From assembly GCF_000966285.1 (NCBI RefSeq), contig NZ_KQ031391.1:124001-188000 (forward strand): a stretch of DNA of 64,000 nucleotides, written 5' to 3'. Origin of the DNA: Pseudofrankia sp. DC12. GTDB taxonomy: Bacteria; Actinomycetota; Actinomycetes; Frankiales; Frankiaceae. The translations under genes and the position numbers were made by a program. Positions 51,788 through 60,664 of the stretch are shown piece after piece; position 1 is the first letter of the stretch; the number at the start of each line of letters is the position of its first letter. Below the pieces are notes generated by a model. The model had not been told where the DNA came from. It saw nothing but the letters and a program-made list of their open reading frames with translations, and searched no databases.

Positions 51788-53207
51788 CCAGTCGGCGCAG
51801 CAGCTGTTCGGCGAGCTCGAGGTCGGCGGTGAGATCACGGTCCCCGGTGCCGCCAGGCAGCTCCGCCACCGCCGCCCAGGCGGCCTGCAGGCCTGCCGGC
51901 AACGTGGCCTCGGCGGCAGCCGGCCGGGCCCGCAGCCGGAGGCATCGGACGGCCGCGACCAGCTCTCCGGCGAGCACGGTGCGCAGCCGGATCGCTGCCT
52001 GCGCGGCCTGGGACGCGGCCAGGGAAGCGAAGCTCGCGTCCTCCTCCACCCCGCGAGACAGCGTGACCGACTGCAGGCTGGCCGGGCTGGCGAGGGCCCT
52101 TATCTCCGCCAGCGCCGAGGCGACCACATACTTGACAACCATGATCCCCGACGCCGGCGGGGTGCCGTCGCCGAGGAACGGCGCGAGGCCGGTATAGCCC
52201 GGCTCGGCCAGCATGGTGAGCCGGGCGAGCGAAAGCTGCGCCGACTGCGCCGTCGCGAGGACCGCGGCGTCCAATGCCTGAGCCAGGTAGGAGGCGTGGA
52301 AGCCGCCGTGGTGAGCGATGCCATGGGTGGCCGAGACGACCGGGTTCTCCGAGCCGGTGTTGACCATCCGGGTGACCACGTCCGCGAGCGCGGCGAGGCT
52401 GTCCAGCAGGACGCCATGCACCTGGGGCAGGCTGCGCAGCCCGAACGGGTCCTGGATCCGCCCCCCCGCCTGGGCGTCCGCGACGAGCTCACGCATGCGG
52501 ACACAGACCTGCCGCGCCCCATGGAAGGGCGTGACCACCTCTACCGCGGGAGCGAATGCCTCGATGTTCCCGGTCACGCCGACGAAGGTCAGTGCCGCGA
52601 CGACATGAGTCGCCTCCGCCAGCGCGCGCAGGTCGGCCAGCGCGAGCGCGGCATCGGCGAGCGTGGCCGCGTTGCTGGACAGGAACGGGAGGGCGTCCCC
52701 GCCGCCGACGACGACCGGACGGCGGATCGGATTCGTGGTCCTCATCTGCCCGCTGATGGCCAGGGCGGTGACGGCGAGCGCGGAGAGATCCCCCGTACCG
52801 ATGCTTCCCAGCTCTCGGACCGGTGGCAGCGCATCCAGCTGGAGCAGGTCGGCCAGGGCGTCGAGGAGATCCGGCGACGCACCGTTGCCATCCGCGGCCA
52901 GCTGGTTCAACCGCACCACCAGCATCGCCCTGACCCGCTCGGCCGAGCGCAGCAGACCGCCCGACGTGGCGTGGCTGAGGATCAGTCCCCGGGCCCCGGA
53001 CTCGGGGTCCGCGACTGTCAACATGCGGTTGGCTCCGACCCCGGTCGTACGCCCGTAGATCGGTCTCTCGGACGCGGCGGCGTTCGCGAACACCTGGGAT
53101 CGCCGAACGCGGTCGCGTGCTTCCTCTCCCACGCGCACCGGCGTGCGCCGGCGCGCGACCGCAACGATGTCGTCGATCCTGAGACTGCTGCCGTCGATCT
53201 CGATCAT
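51765..53207 (-). CDS. Histidase-family lyase lacking the MIO triad
   Basis: A 480-residue member of the aromatic/histidine ammonia-lyase superfamily. ATG 53207 follows CTCAGGAG. Superfamily parts are intact: [13 protein letters not shown] (Tyr51), [26 protein letters not shown], and RGVEEDASF with the C-terminal Glu region. The loop that makes the MIO electrophile is not: hutH has GSLGCSGDLAPLA, while this protein has [12 protein letters not shown] (134-145), one residue shorter with the x-Ser-Gly triad lost. MIO cannot form here, so a simple amine is unlikely to be the leaving group. Ergothionase, a superfamily member reported to eliminate trimethylamine by acid/base catalysis, is a better model. 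The neighbouring betaine-type importer supports a quaternary-ammonium substrate. An inactive regulatory paralogue is the alternative. Confidence 0.8.
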   Translation of the reverse strand: MIEIDGSSLRIDDIVAVARRRTPVRVGEEARDRVRRSQVFANAAASERPIYGRTTGVGANRMLTVADPESGARGLILSHATSGGLLRSAERVRAMLVVRLNQLAADGNGASPDLLDALADLLQLDALPPVRELGSIGTGDLSALAVTALAISGQMRTTNPIRRPVVVGGGDALPFLSSNAATLADAALALADLRALAEATHVVAALTFVGVTGNIEAFAPAVEVVTPFHGARQVCVRMRELVADAQAGGRIQDPFGLRSLPQVHGVLLDSLAALADVVTRMVNTGSENPVVSATHGIAHHGGFHASYLAQALDAAVLATAQSAQLSLARLTMLAEPGYTGLAPFLGDGTPPASGIMVVKYVVASALAEIRALASPASLQSVTLSRGVEEDASFASLAASQAAQAAIRLRTVLAGELVAAVRCLRLRARPAAAEATLPAGLQAAWAAVAELPGGTGDRDLTADLELAEQLLRRLARTDRKE

Positions 53208-53295
53208 GGCATTGCTCCTGAGCCGCCGCGGCGACAGATCATCCTGTTTCAGTCGCGAAAACTCTCGGGCGACCCCTTGGGCATCAGTGCCCTGT

Positions 53296-53340
53296 ATGGC
53301 ATCTTATCGTCCAATGGCATGCTCCTTCCACCAGATGGCA
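53296..53340. repeat. Three ATGGCA direct repeats between the lyase and the second iclR
   Basis: ATGGCAT (53296-53302), ATGGCAT (53314-53320) and ATGGCA (53335-53340) are 18 and 21 bp apart, about two helical turns. They lie in the 170-bp gap between the divergent lyase and IclR genes. A GTCGC/GCGAC inverted pair (~53255-53276) is close by. Together they may be the operator of the second IclR regulator. Confidence 0.4.
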
Positions 53341-53377
53341 GGAGTCGGGGGCTTCAGGTGGGAGGGCGTGAGGCTTC

Positions 53378-54100
53378 ATGCCGCTCGACGCTGAAGAGGA
53401 GCTCGGCATCGCCACAGGCAGCGCGTCGACTCGCACGGTGGATCGCGCCTTGCTCCTGCTCTCCGAGGTGTGCGAACAGGAGTCACTCTCCCTGTCAGAG
53501 TGCGCCCGGCGGGCCGGCCTACCAGCTAGCACCGCGCTGCGGCTGCTGCGCACGCTCGAGCGTGCCGGCTTCGTATCGCGCAACGGCGAGGGAAGCTTCG
53601 GAGCCGGCCCGCGGCTGATCCAGCTGGGTGCGATGGCTATTGGGCGTAACACCTTGGTGCGAATCGCCACGCCCGCGCTACACCGCATTGTGGCCGCCAC
53701 GGGCGAGTCGGCCTACCTTTCCATGCGCGCGCCACGCGACAGCGCCATCTACATCGCGATGGTGGAGGGCACCCACGCTGTGCGGCACACGAGCTGGATC
53801 GGCCGCACGGTGCCGCTGGCCGGGCTCGCGGTGGGGCGTGCGCTGACGGACGACGTCCCGCCGTCGGGCTACGTCGCCGAGCGCGACCGCAACGAGCCCG
53901 ACGTCACCGCCATCGCGGCACCCCTCCGGTACTCGGGAGGGATAGCGGGGGCGTTCAGCGTCCTCGGCCCGAGTTACCGCATCGACGACGACACGATGCA
54001 CGACTACGGGCGAATCGTTGCCGACGAGGCACAAATACTGAGCGCCCAGCTTGGAACACCTAACCCCCTACCGAAGGCGGAACAGGAAACAGGGACATGA
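53378..54100 (+). CDS. IclR-family regulator of the betaine importer/lyase module
   Basis: A 240-residue IclR protein: STRTVDRALLLLSEVCEQES, LSLSECARRAGLPASTALRL and LRTLERAGFVSRN form the winged helix (~15-65), and the effector domain contains ATGESAYLSMRAPRDSAIYI and IAAPLRYSGGIAGAFSVLGP. Its stop overlaps the ABC ATPase start (ATGA), so it is made together with the importer, and it is divergent from the MIO-less lyase. This placement argues that it controls both and senses the imported compound or its breakdown product. Confidence 0.88.
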   Translation: MPLDAEEELGIATGSASTRTVDRALLLLSEVCEQESLSLSECARRAGLPASTALRLLRTLERAGFVSRNGEGSFGAGPRLIQLGAMAIGRNTLVRIATPALHRIVAATGESAYLSMRAPRDSAIYIAMVEGTHAVRHTSWIGRTVPLAGLAVGRALTDDVPPSGYVAERDRNEPDVTAIAAPLRYSGGIAGAFSVLGPSYRIDDDTMHDYGRIVADEAQILSAQLGTPNPLPKAEQETGT

Positions 54101-55197
54101 TCAGATTTGACGCGGTATCGAAGCACTACCCCGACGGGACTGTCGCCGTCGATGACCTGAGCCTGGTAGCGCCCTCTGGGCAGATCACGGTGTTCGTCGG
54201 ACCGTCCGGCTGCGGGAAGACCACGAGCCTGCGAATGATCAACCGGATGATCGAGCCGACCTCCGGCTCGATCTGGATGGACGACCTCGATACGGCCGGC
54301 ATGCCCACGCACGAGCTGCGCCGCCAGATCGGCTACGTCATCCAGCACGCCGGGCTCTTTCCGCATCGCACGATCGTCGACAATGTCGCCGCGGTGCCGT
54401 TGCTGCTCGGGCACAACAAGAAACAGGCGCGAACCCGTGCCATGGAGCTCATCGAACGGGTAGGGCTGCCGGCACACTTCGCCAAGCGGTACCCCGCGCA
54501 GCTGTCGGGCGGCCAGCAGCAGCGGGTGGGGGTGGCGCGTGCCCTCGCGGCGGACCCACCGGTCATGCTCATGGACGAGCCGTTCTCCGCGGTCGACCCC
54601 GTCGTGCGCGAGCAGTTGCAAGACGAGTTCCTCCGGTTGCAGGGAGACCTCGGCAAGACCATCGTGTTCGTCACTCATGACATCGACGAAGCGGTCAAAC
54701 TGGGCGACCAGGTCGCGGTCCTCCGGGTCGGCGGGCGGCTCGCGCAGCTCGCTCCGCCGCAAGAGTTGTTGAGCCGCCCCGTCGATGCCTTTGTGGCGGG
54801 ATTCGTGGGGCGGGACCGGGGCTATCGCGCGCTCGCCTTTGCCGGCGCCGGAACGCTCTCGACCCACGCCGAGCAGACCGTCACGCTAGGCGGCCCCGTG
54901 CCCGCCGGCTCCGATGACGGCGCCTGGATCCTCGCGGTCGACGCCGCGGGCACACCGCACGGCTGGCTCAGCCTCGAACACGTGCGCGCCGGGGAAGAGA
55001 CGGTGACCGAGGAGATGCTTTACCGCGGAGGCACCCTCGCCACCCAGGGAGGAACCCTGCGGGCGGCACTCGACGCCTGCCTCTCGTCGCCGTCGGGGCG
55101 CGGTGTCGTCGTCGACGCCGGTGGCCGTCTGGTCGGCTCCGTCACGGCACGCGAAGTCCTCGATCTCATCGAGGCCCGGACGGCGACGGCATCGTGA
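54097..55197 (+). CDS. Betaine/choline-type ABC ATPase with C-terminal CBS part
   Basis: A 366-residue OpuA/OpuC/ProV-type ATPase: Walker A VGPSGCGKTTSLRMINRMIE (~35-54), QLSGGQQQRVGVARAL (~136) and Walker B VMLMDEPFSAVDPVVREQLQ. The C terminus has a CBS-like repeat (ALDACLSSPSGRGVVVDAGG, RLVGSVTAREVLDLI), which in this family senses ionic strength or regulates uptake. The NRMIEPTSG stretch is typical of the quaternary-ammonium group. It overlaps the regulator and permease genes by 4 bp. Confidence 0.9.
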   Translation: MIRFDAVSKHYPDGTVAVDDLSLVAPSGQITVFVGPSGCGKTTSLRMINRMIEPTSGSIWMDDLDTAGMPTHELRRQIGYVIQHAGLFPHRTIVDNVAAVPLLLGHNKKQARTRAMELIERVGLPAHFAKRYPAQLSGGQQQRVGVARALAADPPVMLMDEPFSAVDPVVREQLQDEFLRLQGDLGKTIVFVTHDIDEAVKLGDQVAVLRVGGRLAQLAPPQELLSRPVDAFVAGFVGRDRGYRALAFAGAGTLSTHAEQTVTLGGPVPAGSDDGAWILAVDAAGTPHGWLSLEHVRAGEETVTEEMLYRGGTLATQGGTLRAALDACLSSPSGRGVVVDAGGRLVGSVTAREVLDLIEARTATAS

Positions 55198-55892
55198 TCT
55201 CCGCGGCCGGCACCAGCTCAAGCTCTTCCCCGCTGCACTTCATCGGGTATTTCATGGACCACCGCCACCAGGACCTCGGGTGGCTGTGGTCGCACACGTG
55301 GCTCTCGGTGCTCCCGGTCGTGATCGGGCTCGCGATCGCGCTCCCACTCGGCTGGCTCGCGCGCCGTTACAGGTTCGTCTACCCGCCGTTGATCTCGTTC
55401 ACCGGCCTGCTCTACACGATCCCTTCGATCGCGCTGTTCGTGATGATCCCGCCGGTCCTCGGCCTGAGCTCACTCGACCCGATCCAGGTGCCGATCGCTC
55501 TGACCGTCTACTCGGTGGCCCTGCTGGTGCGGGTCGTGGCCGACGGGCTAGCCTCGGTGCCCGAGGAGACGCTGCAGGCCGCCAGCGCCGTCGGCTACAA
55601 GGAGCTGAGTCGCTTCTTCAAGGTGGAGCTCCCCATTGCCGTACCCGTCATCACGGCGGGCGTGCGGGTGGCGGTCGTGGCCAACGTCAGCATCGTCGCC
55701 GTCGCGGGGACGATCGGAATGTCGAATCTCGGGCAGCTGTTCACGACCGGTTTCCAGCTCTCCACCCCCACACCGTACTATCCGCCGATCGTCCTCGGGA
55801 TCGTGCTCTGTGTTCTTCTGGCCCTCGTGCTCGACGGCCTGATCCTCCTGCTGAACCGGACGTTGACTGCATGGCGGAGGGCAGCCCGATGA
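55194..55892 (+). CDS. Betaine-type ABC permease 1
   Basis: A 232-residue BPD-type permease. GTG 55194 overlaps the ATPase stop. About six membrane segments are seen, with GLLYTIPSIALFVMIPPVLG, the EAA loop VPEETLQAASAVGYKELSRF-FKVELP and VANVSIVAVAGTIGMSNLGQ. These match OpuBB/OpuCB-type permeases. It pairs with the next permease as a heterodimer. Confidence 0.9.
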   Translation: MISAAGTSSSSSPLHFIGYFMDHRHQDLGWLWSHTWLSVLPVVIGLAIALPLGWLARRYRFVYPPLISFTGLLYTIPSIALFVMIPPVLGLSSLDPIQVPIALTVYSVALLVRVVADGLASVPEETLQAASAVGYKELSRFFKVELPIAVPVITAGVRVAVVANVSIVAVAGTIGMSNLGQLFTTGFQLSTPTPYYPPIVLGIVLCVLLALVLDGLILLLNRTLTAWRRAAR

Positions 55893-56659
55893 TCATCACA
55901 AGGGTCTTCAACTGGCTCACCGACGGCGACAACTGGCAAGACAGCCACCTGAACACCGGCATTCTCACCCAGCTCGAAGCGCATATCCGGTTCACTGGGA
56001 TCGCTCTCGCCTTCGCTGTCCTGGTCGCGCTTCCCGTGGGCATGCTGATCGGCCACACCGGACGCGGCACGTGGCTGGTCTCGGCGGCCAACGCGATCCG
56101 CGCCCTTCCCACGGTGGGCGTGCTGGTTCTGCTGACCGTGATCATCGCTCCGCACTTCCACGGCCGTACGGACGTCGGGTACCTGATTCCCACCGAGATC
56201 GTGCTGGTACTGCTCGCCATACCACCGATCCTGTCGAACGCCTACGCCGGGATCGACCACGTCGCCCCGGCGGTGCGCGACGCCGCGGCGGGCATGGGCA
56301 TGACCGGTCCACAGGTTCTCTTCCAGGTCGAGCTGCCGTGCAGCCTCCCTCTTGTCTTCTCGGGACTCCGGTCGGCGACCCTTCAGGTGATCGCGACGGC
56401 GACCATCGCCTCCTACATTCCTCTCGGCGGTCTCGGGCGATTCATCTACGACGGCCTTGCGCAGCAGGACTATCCGCAGATGATCGGCGGAGGCGTGCTG
56501 GTGGCCGCTCTCGCGCTGACCACAGATCTCATTTTCGCGACAGTCCAACGTTATGCGGTCTCGCGAGGAATCACCGGACGGTTCGCCCGCGGGAGGCCGG
56601 CCGCAGCGTCGGAAGCCCAGCCGGCCGTCCTGGCGGGGTCGGAGCTGTCCAGCGCCTGA
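55889..56659 (+). CDS. Betaine-type ABC permease 2
   Basis: A 256-residue permease overlapping the previous gene (ATGA). It has IRFTGIALAFAVLVALPVGM, the conserved NAIRALPTVGVLVLLTVIIA, an EAA loop VAPAVRDAAAGMGMTGPQVL-FQVELP and ATIASYIPLGGLGRFIYDGL. The C-terminal ~30 residues are a polar tail. With permease 1 it forms the channel of an OpuC-like importer. Confidence 0.9.
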   Translation: MIITRVFNWLTDGDNWQDSHLNTGILTQLEAHIRFTGIALAFAVLVALPVGMLIGHTGRGTWLVSAANAIRALPTVGVLVLLTVIIAPHFHGRTDVGYLIPTEIVLVLLAIPPILSNAYAGIDHVAPAVRDAAAGMGMTGPQVLFQVELPCSLPLVFSGLRSATLQVIATATIASYIPLGGLGRFIYDGLAQQDYPQMIGGGVLVAALALTTDLIFATVQRYAVSRGITGRFARGRPAAASEAQPAVLAGSELSSA

Positions 56660-56723
56660 TCTCCTGCCGAACCCCTTACCGGATCAGAACGATTCGTACG
56701 CCAACGCCCCTCAGGGAGAAAAG

Positions 56724-57692
56724 ATGAAACGGAAGTTGCTCAGGTCGGCCACGGCCACGGCCGCCGTCGCCGCCGTCGCCGCCGTCGGCCTGGCGGCCTG
56801 CGGGTCGAGCGGGTCGTCGAGCTCCGGAAGCGGCTCGTCCGCCGGGAGCAGCACGACCATCGCGAGCAAGTTGATCCTCGGCGGCCCGCCGGAGTTCAAG
56901 ACCCGGGTCGACGGCGTGCCCGGCCTGGCGAAGAACTATGGCGTCACCTTCGGCAAGTTCACCGTTACCGACACGGGTGGCCCGGTCACCGTGACGGCTC
57001 TGAAGAACGGGCAGGTCGACGCGGCCGACCTGTTCACCACTGACCCCTCCATCGCGGCCAACAACTTCGTGATCCTCACCGACCCGAAGAGCAACTTCGC
57101 GGCCCAGAACATCGTGCCGGTCATCAACAAGGACAAGGCCACGGACGGTGTCAGGACGACTCTCAACAAGATCCAGGCCAAGCTCACGACGTCCGGGCTC
57201 TCGGCGCTGCTGACCAAGGTGCAGACCGACAAGCAGGACCCGGATGTGGTAGCCAAGCAATGGCTGTCCGACAACGGCCTCGCCGCCACCGGCACCGCGG
57301 CCGCAGGCGTCAGCCTGACCATCGGCTCCGCCAACTTCCCGGAGAACGTTATCCTCGCCGAGATCTACGCGGAAGGTCTCAAGGCGCAGGGCGCGTCGAT
57401 CAAGACCACGCTGGACATCGGCAGCCGGGAGAAGTACTACGCGGCGCTCAAGGACGGCTCGCTCGACCTGTTCGCCGAGTACACCGGCTCGATCCTGCAG
57501 TTCATCGAACCGACGGCCACGGCCACCAGCCCCACCGACGTGTACGCCGCGCTGGCAAAAGCCCTGCCCGCCAACCTGATCGAGCTCAACCAGGCGACCG
57601 CACAGGACAGCGACGCCATCGTCGTCACCAAGGCGACGGCGGACAAGTACCACCTCGTCTCCATCGCAGACCTGGCCAAGCCGGCTAACTGA
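56724..57692 (+). CDS. Betaine-type substrate-binding lipoprotein, circularly permuted
   Basis: A 322-residue OpuAC/OpuCC-family binding protein with signal peptide and lipobox VGLAACG (Cys26), so it is anchored outside the membrane. The two halves are in reversed order. Residues ~49-186 (LILGGPPEFKTRVDGVPGLA, QVDAADLFTTDPSIAANNFV, AQNIVPVINKDK, KLTTSGLSALLTKV) are what normally is the second half. Residues ~197-322 (LTIGSANFPENVILAEIYAE, DGSLDLFAEYTGSILQF, LVSIADLAKP) are what normally is the first half. In the usual order LAKP leads straight into the L-x-GGPPEF strand. The total length is that of one domain, so it is a permutant and not a duplication. It lies 64 bp after permease 2, after CTCAGGGAGAAAAG. 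Confidence 0.85.
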   Translation: MKRKLLRSATATAAVAAVAAVGLAACGSSGSSSSGSGSSAGSSTTIASKLILGGPPEFKTRVDGVPGLAKNYGVTFGKFTVTDTGGPVTVTALKNGQVDAADLFTTDPSIAANNFVILTDPKSNFAAQNIVPVINKDKATDGVRTTLNKIQAKLTTSGLSALLTKVQTDKQDPDVVAKQWLSDNGLAATGTAAAGVSLTIGSANFPENVILAEIYAEGLKAQGASIKTTLDIGSREKYYAALKDGSLDLFAEYTGSILQFIEPTATATSPTDVYAALAKALPANLIELNQATAQDSDAIVVTKATADKYHLVSIADLAKPAN

Positions 57693-57714
57693 ACCACGCG
57701 GCCGCGCTCCAGCC

Positions 57715-57754
57715 CGTCCAGGACCGACTGCTCTGGTTAGGCCGGTCCTGGACG
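57715..57754 (+). terminator. Strong hairpin terminator after the importer operon
   Basis: CGTCCAGGACCG (57715-57726) and CGGTCCTGGACG (57743-57754) form a perfect 12-bp stem with a 16-base loop, 22 bp after the binding-protein stop. There is no T-run, but high-GC actinobacteria often lack one. Confidence 0.7.
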
Positions 57755-58015
57755 GTGGTTGCCCTCGTCCGCGGTCCAGCAAGCCCGCCCCGACCGCGGC
57801 GTGCGGCGCCTTCCGTACCTGGACCCGGCGGGAGCCCGCGTCGTGGCCGCACGCGGACCGCCAACTCGTCCTCACGCCGCTGAACCCGTCCGGTGCCCCG
57901 GCCATCGCGACCAACGCCGCGCCCAGACTCGGCAAGGTGACCTGACAGCCCATCAAGCAGTTCAAGAAGGTCTACGCGGTGGATCCGGGGAGCTGGGACG
58001 AGAATCGCGCGCGCG

Positions 58016-58222
58016 ATGCTGATGAAGAAGTGGGGCCCAGCCGACGTGCGCACCGTCGCATGCGTCGTGAACCGGGAGAACCTGAACGCGCTCGCCGCGC
58101 TCCTCGCAGCCGCGGACGTCAAGGTCATCATTGAACGGACCTACCCGCTCGCGGACGCCGCCAGCGCCGTCGCCCACATGATGTCCCACCGCGCCCGAGG
58201 CCAGATCGCCATCTCCAGCTAG
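58016..58222 (+). pseudogene. Zinc alcohol dehydrogenase/quinone oxidoreductase, C-terminal relic
   Basis: The frame reads NRENLNALAALLAAADVKVI, IERTYPLADAASAVAHMMSH, RARGQIAISS and stops. This is the usual end of medium-chain dehydrogenases (NL..LA.L...G.V.PVI...YPL..A..A......GHA.GK.VI). The cofactor and catalytic parts are missing, although 57760-58015 holds further degraded pieces I cannot assign. Part of a decayed gene between 57755 and 58383; no other gene is seen in this gap. Confidence 0.6.
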
Positions 58223-58383
58223 CCCGCCTTCGATCGCGACAAGCTCCCTCACGTCGCCGGTGAGACCGGGCGCCGCCTACGGCGACCTCGCCGCCACCCG
58301 CCAGGGGCAACTGCAGAGATGAGGCCGGCCACGGCGACCTACACGGGCCTGTCGGGGTGGCGCAGGCGGCCTAGGGTCCGGGT

Positions 58384-59430
58384 ATGTGCGATGACGACGC
58401 GTCGGAAGTGAATGCCGCCGTTCCGAGGCCGGCGGTGGGTGCGGCTGTCGATCCAGTGTCGCTCGCGCCGGTGGACGAGGTCGTCATCACCACGCTGATG
58501 GACAACACCTTCGACGCCCTGCTGACCGGCGACGCCCGAGTACGGCGAGCTCCGATCCGCGCCGGGCTGGTCGATGCTCCCCAGTTCGAGGATGGGCTCA
58601 CGACGGTGGGCTTGCGGGCGGAGCACGGATTCTCGGCGCTGGTCCGGGTTCGCCGCGGCGAGACGGTCACGACCCTGCTGTTCGACACCGGGGTGTCTCC
58701 CGACGGAATGGTGAGCAACGCCGAGCGGCTCGGCGTCGTCCTCGACGACGTCCAGGGCGTCGTGCTCAGCCACGGCCACTTCGACCACGTGGGCGGCCTC
58801 GCCGGACTCGCGGGCCGTCGCGGGGTCCGCGGCCTGCCGATGGCGGTGCACCCGGGGATCTGGACCCGCCGGCGACTGGCGCCTGCTGGCCTCGACCCGA
58901 CCGCACTCCCGACGTTGAGCAGACGCGCGCTGGAGGCGGAGGGGTTCGAGGTCGTCGAGAGGCGGACACCGTCGCTCTTGGTCGACGGCAGCGTGCTGAT
59001 CACCGGAGAGGTCGACCGTACGACCGACTTCGAGCACGGCATGCCGCCTGCGCACCAGGCCTGGGACACCACCGGCTGGCGCCATGACCCCCTTGTCCTC
59101 GACGACCAGGCGCTCGTCGTCCAGGTCCGGGGCAAGGGCCTGGTGGTGCTGACCGGGTGCGGGCACTCGGGCGTGGTCAACATCGCCCGCCACGCGCTGC
59201 GGCTGACCGGCGTCGACCGGCTGCACGCGCTGATCGGCGGCCTGCACCTGAGCGGGCCCGCCTTCGAACCGGTCATCGCACCAACGGTCCGCGCCCTGAC
59301 CGCGATGGCACCCGACCTTGTCGCCAGCGCGCACTGCAGCGGCTGGCGCGCCCAACACGCACTGGCCACCGCACTGCCCGACGCCTGGGTACCCAGCAGC
59401 TCCGGAACCTCCTTCCACCTCGCCGCCTGA
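58384..59430 (+). CDS. Metallo-beta-lactamase-fold hydrolase
   Basis: A 348-residue MBL protein with the metal motif VVLSHGHFDHVGGLAGLAGR (HxHxDH variant HGHFDH, ~127-146), TGCGHSGVVNI (~257), and HLSGPAF and ASAHCSGWRAQH near the end. The plan follows the group that contains 7,8-dihydropterin-6-methyl-4-(beta-D-ribofuranosyl)-aminobenzene-5'-phosphate synthase-like proteins, which are often misassigned, so the substrate stays open. Start ATG 58384; the first ~25 residues are not conserved-looking. Single gene. Confidence 0.8.
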   Translation: MCDDDASEVNAAVPRPAVGAAVDPVSLAPVDEVVITTLMDNTFDALLTGDARVRRAPIRAGLVDAPQFEDGLTTVGLRAEHGFSALVRVRRGETVTTLLFDTGVSPDGMVSNAERLGVVLDDVQGVVLSHGHFDHVGGLAGLAGRRGVRGLPMAVHPGIWTRRRLAPAGLDPTALPTLSRRALEAEGFEVVERRTPSLLVDGSVLITGEVDRTTDFEHGMPPAHQAWDTTGWRHDPLVLDDQALVVQVRGKGLVVLTGCGHSGVVNIARHALRLTGVDRLHALIGGLHLSGPAFEPVIAPTVRALTAMAPDLVASAHCSGWRAQHALATALPDAWVPSSSGTSFHLAA

Positions 59431-59493
59431 CCATCACAAGAGACCGCCCCGAACAGCCATCCACACCGCGACACCATGGCGATCCGATCGGCC

Positions 59494-60507
59494 TTACCCT
59501 GAGACGTCCGAGACTGGCGGCGGGTCGAGACTGTGCTCCGGGCCGGCGGGCCAGGGGCGTGCCGTCTCCTGGAACGTGGAGTCGGCCTGGGACGCAGCCT
59601 CGCCGGCGCGCGGGTGCGGAACGAGCCGTGCCCTCGCCTCGGCCGCCGCTTCAAGATCGATATTGGGGCGAGATCGGGCACGGGCGCACAGGCCAGGCTC
59701 TGTCGGGTCTGGGTCGCCCGGCTCCAGGTATCCCCAGGCGCGGGCGACGGCACGCAGCCTGGGCGGAATCGACGCGGGCGGCTGGTCCGGCGCCTGGATC
59801 CTGCCCGATCTGATCTTGTCGCGCCAGTCGCCGATGCCGGGAACGAACTGGTCTCGGGCGGTGCCGTAGCCAAGCATGGCCGGTTCGAAGTCGACGCCGA
59901 GGAACTCGCACAGGCCGGACATGACCTCCGCCGGCCGGGTCGTGAGGTCCTCGTAACGCACCGTTCGGCCGGGCAGCGCCTGCCGGGCCGCCTCCAGCTT
60001 CGTCATGAACGGTTCGATGCCGAGCTTCAGGTCCCGCGCATGGCCTCCGGTCACGAGGCGGACGGCGTCCTGGGTGAGGTCGCGGGCGTACCTCAGGCGA
60101 TCTCTCGCGCCGAAGCTCCTGACGGCCGACACCGCGGACTCGGCCACGGCCGCCGGATGGCGAATAAGAAAGATGAAGCGGGCGTCTGGCCAGCACTCGA
60201 CGATTCGTTCCCACATATGCACGTTGGTGGGCGTCTTCTCGACGATGATGTCCTTGCCGCTGGCGACCAGACTCCGATGCAGCAGGCGGTCCCAGAGGAG
60301 GTGCTCGGCGCTTCGGACCGTGAGGCCGGAGGCTTTCAAGGACGTCTCGCCGAAAGAGGAGAGACATTTCAGTCGCTGCATGTCCAGGTGTAGCTCGTGC
60401 GGTGAGTGGATGCGGCTGTGACTGTCCAGAATACATCGTAGAAGCGTCGACCCCGATCGTGGTGGCGAAAGCAGGAAGATCGGCGACTGCACCAGTCTGT
60501 CGCGCAT
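59494..60507 (-). CDS. PAPS-dependent sulfotransferase
   Basis: A 337-residue sulfotransferase that would transfer sulfate from PAPS to a hydroxyl or amine. The 5'-phosphosulfate loop is FLLSPPRSGSTLLRCILDSH (~11-30). The 3'-phosphate part is RFIFLIRHPAAVAESAVSAV (~107-126), and YEDLTTRPAEVMSGLCEFLG follows. ATG 60507 fits the family start; an open frame upstream is not conserved-looking. The ~70-residue C-terminal tail is polar and may be non-essential. The acceptor is unknown, and no sulfation partner lies nearby. Confidence 0.85.
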   Translation of the reverse strand: MRDRLVQSPIFLLSPPRSGSTLLRCILDSHSRIHSPHELHLDMQRLKCLSSFGETSLKASGLTVRSAEHLLWDRLLHRSLVASGKDIIVEKTPTNVHMWERIVECWPDARFIFLIRHPAAVAESAVSAVRSFGARDRLRYARDLTQDAVRLVTGGHARDLKLGIEPFMTKLEAARQALPGRTVRYEDLTTRPAEVMSGLCEFLGVDFEPAMLGYGTARDQFVPGIGDWRDKIRSGRIQAPDQPPASIPPRLRAVARAWGYLEPGDPDPTEPGLCARARSRPNIDLEAAAEARARLVPHPRAGEAASQADSTFQETARPWPAGPEHSLDPPPVSDVSG

Positions 60508-60664
60508 GCGCTGGGTCCTTCCGGCAGCCGATCCCGATGCCAGGGCGGGGGGCCTGAGCTTGCCTGCAAGGTACCAAGGAGTATGGGCGAGATCTCCGAA
60601 CGTGCGCGCCCGAACTGCGGGGCACGGTGGACGCGTTCGCGGCAGCCGGGAATAATGTGCGGTT

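Noticed and set aside
53208-53377. A riboswitch or attenuator before the lyase/importer genes
   Set aside because: Only short repeats and a small inverted repeat are visible; no conserved riboswitch core or leader peptide could be supported.
57759-58022. A small gene between the importer operon and the ADH relic
   Set aside because: The frame is Arg-rich, overlaps other weak frames and shows no motif. It is probably decayed sequence.
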